A DNA stretch of 64,000 nt, taken from assembly GCA_963691705.1 (NCBI GenBank), contig OY829544.1, positions 35,547,917 to 35,611,916 on the forward strand, read 5' to 3'. Source of the stretch: Viola odorata. Lineage: Eukaryota > Streptophyta > Magnoliopsida > Malpighiales > Violaceae. Below the pieces are notes generated by a model. It was not told the origin of the DNA, did no database searches, and saw nothing but the letters and a program-made list of their open reading frames with translations. This document shows positions 59,201 through 64,000 of this stretch, piece after piece. Made by a program: the position numbers and the translations under genes. Numbering within the stretch: position 1 is the first letter of the stretch; every line of letters begins with the position of its first letter.

Positions 59201-59664
59201 GAGATGCCCCATTTCAGATTTTTGAGAAGATCAACAACAACGCTTACCGCCTCGACCATCCAAGTGAGTATGGTTCGATTCATGGAACATTTAATATTTC
59301 TGACTTAAGGTTGTTTGATGCAGATGATGCGGATGTTGCTGATCTGGATTTGAGGACGAATCCTTCTCAAGATGGAGGGGATGATAGATCCCTAGTGCCA
59401 CAGGTCCAATCACCCGCGCCAAGACCTGAGCCTTGGAGGAAGCCGCAGCCGCGAGCCTCTCATTGCCGCCCGCGGGCCCAATCACTCGTGCTAGGGCCCG
59501 AGCCTTGCAGGTGAGGCTCAGCAGCCTCATCCACATGGAACTGAAGGCAGGGACAGCCTCAGAGGAAGCCAGCCTGCGCGCACCCCAGCCGGGCCTCGTA
59601 ACCCTAATCCGCACCGCGTCCGCGCCTACGGTTGGGCTACACATGGCCACCTCGGACCTTTAGG
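56262..59664 (+). pseudogene. pol (RT, RNase H, integrase) of the full-length Gypsy element
   Basis: RT motifs: [34 protein letters not shown] and [13 protein letters not shown] (active site near 57304). RNase H: ECDASGIGIGAVLMQEKKP and ADALSRRY. Integrase: zinc finger HESHSGGLMGHFG...CVVCQRAKS, core DFIVGLPKSWDG, VSDRDGRFLSHF, HPQTDGQTEVVNRTV. Breaks: TAG at 56370, 57165 and 57432, TGA at 57414, and a small frameshift near 57712 (two bases missing before CCCGACTTTGA). From 57739 the frame is open for 591 codons. The normal frame should run on into the 3' LTR as a GPITRA-type tail ending at about 59664. A one-base deletion at about 59387 shifts it, so it now ends at 59514. Confidence 0.92.
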
Positions 59665-60528
59665 TCCACCAGCGCCCTTTTCCTAATTTTGACCAGGCCA
59701 TGAGTATTTATAATACAAGAGGGGAGTCCAGGCCAAAAATCAGGAGAAACGCCCGAAGGATTTGGGACAGGCCCAAATCACAAGCCCGCATTGGATAGTG
59801 AAAGCCACCGCCGAGCCTTTTGAATATTGGAGCATATTTCCTCGCACAATATTCATCCCAGAACTTCGTATATGTGTTAGGAAGTTTCCCTCAACATTTA
59901 AGTGGGAACGCTCTAGGGAATAAGGAAAACGCCTTGTTTCGTTAAAACGTGATTCGGCGGACCCGCAAGCAAAGCCACTTGGGCCTTTTGACCTAAACGG
60001 CGGCGCCTGCATTTCTATCCTATTTAGTAGACTTTATTTATATTATTTTAGGGTTTCAAAACTTATTTGGAAGGGTGGCTTGTTGCCATTTTCGTTTAAG
60101 TCATTATTTAGAAACTAAACTAGTTTCCATTTTTGGAATTAGGGTTTAGCGCTTCATTAAAAAGGAGCCGCCCATGTTATTTTCAGCAGACTTGATTATT
60201 GAAAATTGAAAGCAGATTTCTTTGGATCTTTATCCACTTGTTCTTGATGAACCTTGCAACTAATTGAGTTTCGTGCATTCGATTAGCTTGTCAAGTAAAA
60301 CTTGAAAGCACCATTCATTGAGTCATTCGTTCTTTGGAGTGCCAAGACCACCAAATCTTGGAGATTCAAAGGTTTGACCCAAGAACCTCAAGGGATTCTA
60401 CGTAGGGTGCCAAGGCCACCAAACCTTGGAGACTTCCGTGTTTTCTTCGAGTCAATTTCCGCATTGAATCCACGTCGCCAGACAACGATCTTAAGAGAGA
60501 GCGTTCTAGCCTACTAAGGAACGCATCA
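59382..60528 (+). repeat. 3' LTR of the full-length Gypsy element
   Basis: This is 1147 bp. It starts TGATAGATCCC, one C shorter than the 5' LTR start. A TATA-like TATTTATAATAC lies near 59705. A + frame from 59433 to 59663 encodes the pol tail (ITRARARALQVRLSSLIH). Confidence 0.95.
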
Positions 60529-62871
60529 GGTTAGGCCTCCACCATGCGCTTCTAACACAAGAAATTCTCTTATGCTAGACTTAGGGATGCAAAGCCTTTG
60601 GTGTTTAAAAAAGAAATCATCATGCTTAATGAAATGCAAGTATGGTCATTTTTTGCATGCTTTATATTTATCACACAAGTCACTATCATGCTTATAAATA
60701 CCTACTAAATGTGCAAACCTTAAAATCTTAGCATCAAGAGAATACCTCATAGAGAGAGCGTCGACCACTACATTGTCCTTGCCTTGCTTGTATTTGATGG
60801 TGTGTGAAAAAGCCTCAATGAACTCCATCCACTTGGCATGCCATTTGTTGAGGTTGACTTGACCTTGGAGGAACTTTAGGCTCTAGTGGTCCGTGTGTAT
60901 CACAAATCATCTCGACAATAGGTAGTGCTCTTATACCATCAAGGTTGGCTCTTACTAGGGAATAGAGCTTTCAGTCATAAGTAGAGTAGTTGAGTTGAGC
61001 TCCATTTAGCTTCTCGCTAAAGTAGGCAATGGGGATCCCTTCTTGAGTGAGAACGACTCCAATCCCCACGTCACTTGCATCATAATCGAGTTCAAAAGTC
61101 TTGAAAAAGTCTGAAAGAGAAAGAATGAGACCTTACATTAGGCGCCTCTTAAGCTCTTGAAACGCCTCATCTTGCCTCTCTCCCCACACAAACCCAACTT
61201 GTTTCTTAGTCAATTCTTTGAGAGGGGTGACTATTGCTGAGAATTTGGGCACGAACCTCCTGTAGAATCTTGCTAGGCCATGAAAGGACCTAATCTCACT
61301 CACGTTTATAGGTCTCGGCCACTCCTTAATAGCCTTCACTTTTTCCTCATCTACTTGCACGTCACATACACTCACAAAAAAGCCAAGAAAATGCACACTA
61401 TCCAGACCAAATTCACACTTGGTTAGCTTAGAAAATAATCTATGTGCTCTAAGTGTAGAGAAGGTGGTGTACAAATGCTCAAGGTGCTCATCTAATGATC
61501 TACTATACAAAAGTATATCATCAAAATAAACAACTACAAATAGCCCTATAAAATCACACAAAATATGGTTCATAAGTCTCATAAAAGTGCTAGGAGCATT
61601 AGATAGGCGGAAGGGCATTACTATCAACTCGTAGAGACCATGCTTGGTCTTGAAGGCAGTTTTCCATTGATCCTCCTCCTGCATATGGATTTGGGGTAGC
61701 CGCTCATTAAATCTCAACTCATCCAACATGTCATCAAGCCGAGGGATGGGATGCCTATACCTTATGGCGATCTTGTTGATGGCTCGACAATCCACACCCA
61801 TCCTCCAAGTGTCATCCTTCTTTGGCACGAGTATCACGGGCACTATGCATGGAGACATGCTCTCCTGAATGTAACCCTTTCCTAGGAGCTTATCCACTTA
61901 TTTTTGGAGCTCCTTGGTCTCGCTTGGGTTGCATCTATAAGTGAGCTTATTGGGCAATGTCGTGTCGGGGACAAGATCAATCCTATGCTCAAGCCTCAGA
62001 TGAGAGGTAGCCAAGTTGGCATCTCGCCTAGAAACACATCATCAAATTCCTTCAAAAGAGAAGTAAGAGGAATAGGTAGAGAAGAAGGGTTAGAGGTGTT
62101 ACTTTGCAAGCAATGTTCTTTGTACCTAAGTATAAGGCACACCTTGTTAGCATGAAATGCGAATTTTAAGTCTTTCCCCTTAGCATACACACTCAACTTT
62201 TTCAATTGTCTCTCTTGCCTCTCAGTCTCAGTCTCACTCTCCACGGTATGCTTACTCTTTTTATGCCTTCCTTTGCCACTCTTGCTCATATTTTTCTCTC
62301 CTTCAATCCTCACTTTCTTCACTTTACTCAAGCCCTCATTCTTGCACAGTTGGTGCATAACATGGAATTCGACGTTAGCCTTCTACATTTTCTTTTGATC
62401 CTCATAGACTTGGGATGAAGACAAAGGAGGAATGTTGAACTTTCGGCCTTGGTGAGTGAGATTGTAGTGATTGGTGTAGCCATCATGGATGGCTCGACGA
62501 TCAAATTTCCAAAGGCGGCCTAGGAAAATATGGCTCACATCCATAAGCACCACATCACAAATGCTTTGGTCTTCATATTCGCCAATTTTGAAGGCAACCA
62601 AGATTTTCTCACTCACTTTGACTTCACCTTCATCATTGAACCAATGGAGCGCATACGACTTAGGGTGTTTGGTGGTGATCAAACCCAATTTATGCACCAA
62701 AATGTTGCTTGCCGCATCAAACACACTCTCATTGTCAACAATAAAAAAGGCCACTTTGCCTTGCGCCTCACACCTTGTGCAGAAAAGGTTCTCCCTTTGC
62801 TCACTATTGTCGGCCTCCACTTTGGCTTGAGTACTCTAGCTTCTCCTCACAACTAAAGATAGAGCCGAAGT
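60529..62871 (-). pseudogene. protease, RT and RNase H of the older Gypsy fragment
   Basis: Read on the - strand from about 62871: an in-frame TAG, then protease text NLFCTRCEAQGKVAFFIVDN and DVVLMDVSHIFLGRLWKFDR. Then comes a linker and [59 protein letters not shown] and [17 protein letters not shown] (near 61520-61560). RNase H text follows, including [20 protein letters not shown]. Part of the RT between DELR and [10 protein letters not shown] is altered: the SKIDL.SGYHQI motif is reduced to [11 protein letters not shown], implying a small deletion. Gag is missing. The fragment continues at 52672 after the nested element. Confidence 0.88.
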
Positions 62872-63245
62872 AAATATTCAAGTGTTCAAACCTTGACCGC
62901 ACGACACGGGCGCGCACGAAAACCCTAGCACACCGGCACACGCACACGACACATGGACCCTACGCCAATTTTGAGCCACATGGAGCCTAGACCTTTCCAA
63001 AGGACCCTTCAAGCTAGCCGGCCATACTAAGGGCCTTTTTGTCTTAGATATTATTTCCTATACCTAGATATAAATAGTTAGTTGTAAGCTATTTTCCTTA
63101 GTTTTTTTGTCTAAGTGAATATTTGTTTGAGTTGAGGCAACCTCTTTCCTATTCAGACTTAAACTCCATTGAATGATGCAAGGTTAGTGATACCTTGCAT
63201 CCATATAAGTAAAACCTTTAACTCACTATTTGTTTCTAATCGTTT
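62872..63245 (+). repeat. LTR-like sequence of a Gypsy element (right copy)
   Basis: The segment 62890-63243 matches 51840-52187 in the same (+) orientation. It includes a better TATA box, GATATAAATAGTTAG, near 63068. Sequence after 63245 has no counterpart on the left because that copy ends at the integrase junction; the true LTR may run on to about 63500. The left part of the LTR with the pol tail is missing here. Confidence 0.6.
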
Positions 63246-63329
63246 GTTCTTGTTTAATTCAAGCTTTCTACTTTCGTTTCTACTTTCATCTTGTGTCCAT
63301 CTTATCTTGTGTATGTTATAATTTCCGCA

Positions 63330-63358
63330 CTTCTTCTTCTTCTTCTTCTTCTTCTTCT
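63330..63358. repeat. CTT microsatellite
   Basis: About nine to ten uninterrupted TTC/CTT triplets. Confidence 0.9.
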
Positions 63359-63359
63359 A

Positions 63360-64000
63360 CAACTTGTGTTTATCCTGTCTTGAACTAAATCTTAACATTT
63401 CTTTAAAACCATCCAATCACTCTAGTTGTAATTCAGTTTTGAGACACATTCCATTGTGAGGTTGGCTTGGATAGTATCAATATATCAGCACGTATAATTA
63501 CTCATACATGAAGATTGTATCAATAATTCTATATGTTAAGAATTCATGTGATCGTTGAACCACTTGCATTAGCTACTTGATCATTAATTAATGACTGCTT
63601 TTATAAATCAATATACATATTTAATTTTCTCTTGCGTCATTAACAACAATGGAATATTTTTTCTTTTCTTTTCAATTAGTTACTATACCAAACTTAATAA
63701 AATTTATATAAATAACCAATTTGATAAAATTTAAAGAACACAAATCCTTCAAATGTCACATTAAGAGGATCGTGAATGTTTCCTAAGTTACACGAAGGCT
63801 AAGAAAGGCGACACCAAGTGATTAGAAAATGGACACTTAGAGCCTAACAAATTCCCCAAGCGAAGAGAGGGAATAGTTCAAACAGAGAATGACCTACTCG
63901 CTAGATGTCATTAAAAGGGCAACAATATCGTTGTGACTAAGCGAACCTGAACAATCTCACATTGGGAAAATGAACTAAGCAACCACGCCATCATCTAGAG
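63360..64000. other. AT-rich end of window
   Basis: No gene or repeat boundary was recognised. The start may still belong to the LTR-like sequence. The stretch 63770-64000 is slightly GC-richer without an open frame. Confidence 0.35.

Larger units (their letters stand above)
52673..60528 (+). mobile_element. Ty3/Gypsy retrotransposon, full-length, + strand
   Basis: LTRs lie at 52673-53788 and 59382-60528 (TGATACGATCC / TGATAGATCC ... GGAACGCATCA). The 5-bp duplication GGTTA flanks the element (52668-52672 and 60529-60533). The primer site TTGGTAGCGGAGCTCAGC follows the 5' LTR and GATGGAGGGGA precedes the 3' LTR. Gag, protease, RT, RNase H and integrase follow in Ty3/Gypsy order. A chromodomain was not recognised. 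It resembles plant chromovirus-type elements, but the clade was not determined. Several stops and one frameshift make it defective. Confidence 0.96.

Overview
This is a window of plant nuclear DNA, most likely from a eudicot. It is AT-rich, its genes are split by short GT-AG introns, and LTR retrotransposons nested inside one another fill more than half of it. Four host loci are recognisable. (1) A 40S ribosomal protein eS7 gene lies on the + strand at 2962-4164. It keeps all its introns but carries one extra base in coding exon 2. (2) An alpha-amylase gene lies on the - strand at 4547-10031. It is a clear pseudogene, broken by a Mutator-like element, a solo LTR, a nonsense codon, a small indel and a damaged intron-1 junction. 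(3) A complete plastid thioredoxin-like 4 gene lies on the + strand at 39162-40419. (4) A complete nine-exon CYP707A gene (abscisic acid 8'-hydroxylase) lies on the - strand at 42492-45465. Three 74-bp promoter repeats sit upstream of it, each carrying CACGTA.

From 11996 to 35890 lies one Ty3/Gypsy element of the Tat lineage on the - strand, with 0.5-kb LTRs and target duplication GTTCC. It has two RNase H domains and a very long 3' region. That region holds 80-120-bp tandem repeats and two + strand ORFs, each downstream of a TATA box. Other elements are nested in it. A Copia element of Tork/TNT1 type (26842-31353, duplication CAAAT) splits its pol between the two RNase H domains. A degenerate Athila-like element (gag 19382-20726, LTR 20849-21955) sits in the 3' region and itself contains a 3.4-kb solo LTR (15770-19206, duplication ATAAT). 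An LTR-like fragment starts at about 21956.

From 35896 to 51549 the DNA is mostly intergenic and holds loci (3) and (4). It also holds a solo LTR (37095-38039, duplication GTAAA), a short hAT element (41728-42285, 8-bp duplication ATTCAAGC) and a long-terminal-repeat DNA transposon (48293-49827). The last one carries a fragment of a host TLC-domain membrane protein gene and so looks like a Pack-MULE.

From 51550 to the end is a second retrotransposon cluster. A full-length Ty3/Gypsy element on the + strand (52673-60528, duplication GGTTA) has inserted into the integrase zinc finger of an older, related Gypsy fragment on the - strand. That fragment is in turn flanked by two + oriented LTR-like direct repeats. 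The LTRs of this group carry the C-terminal end of the pol reading frame.

No RNA genes, CRISPR arrays or prokaryotic features were seen. All element boundaries given with a target duplication were read directly from matching flanks. Family names rest on protein motifs and were not checked by any search.
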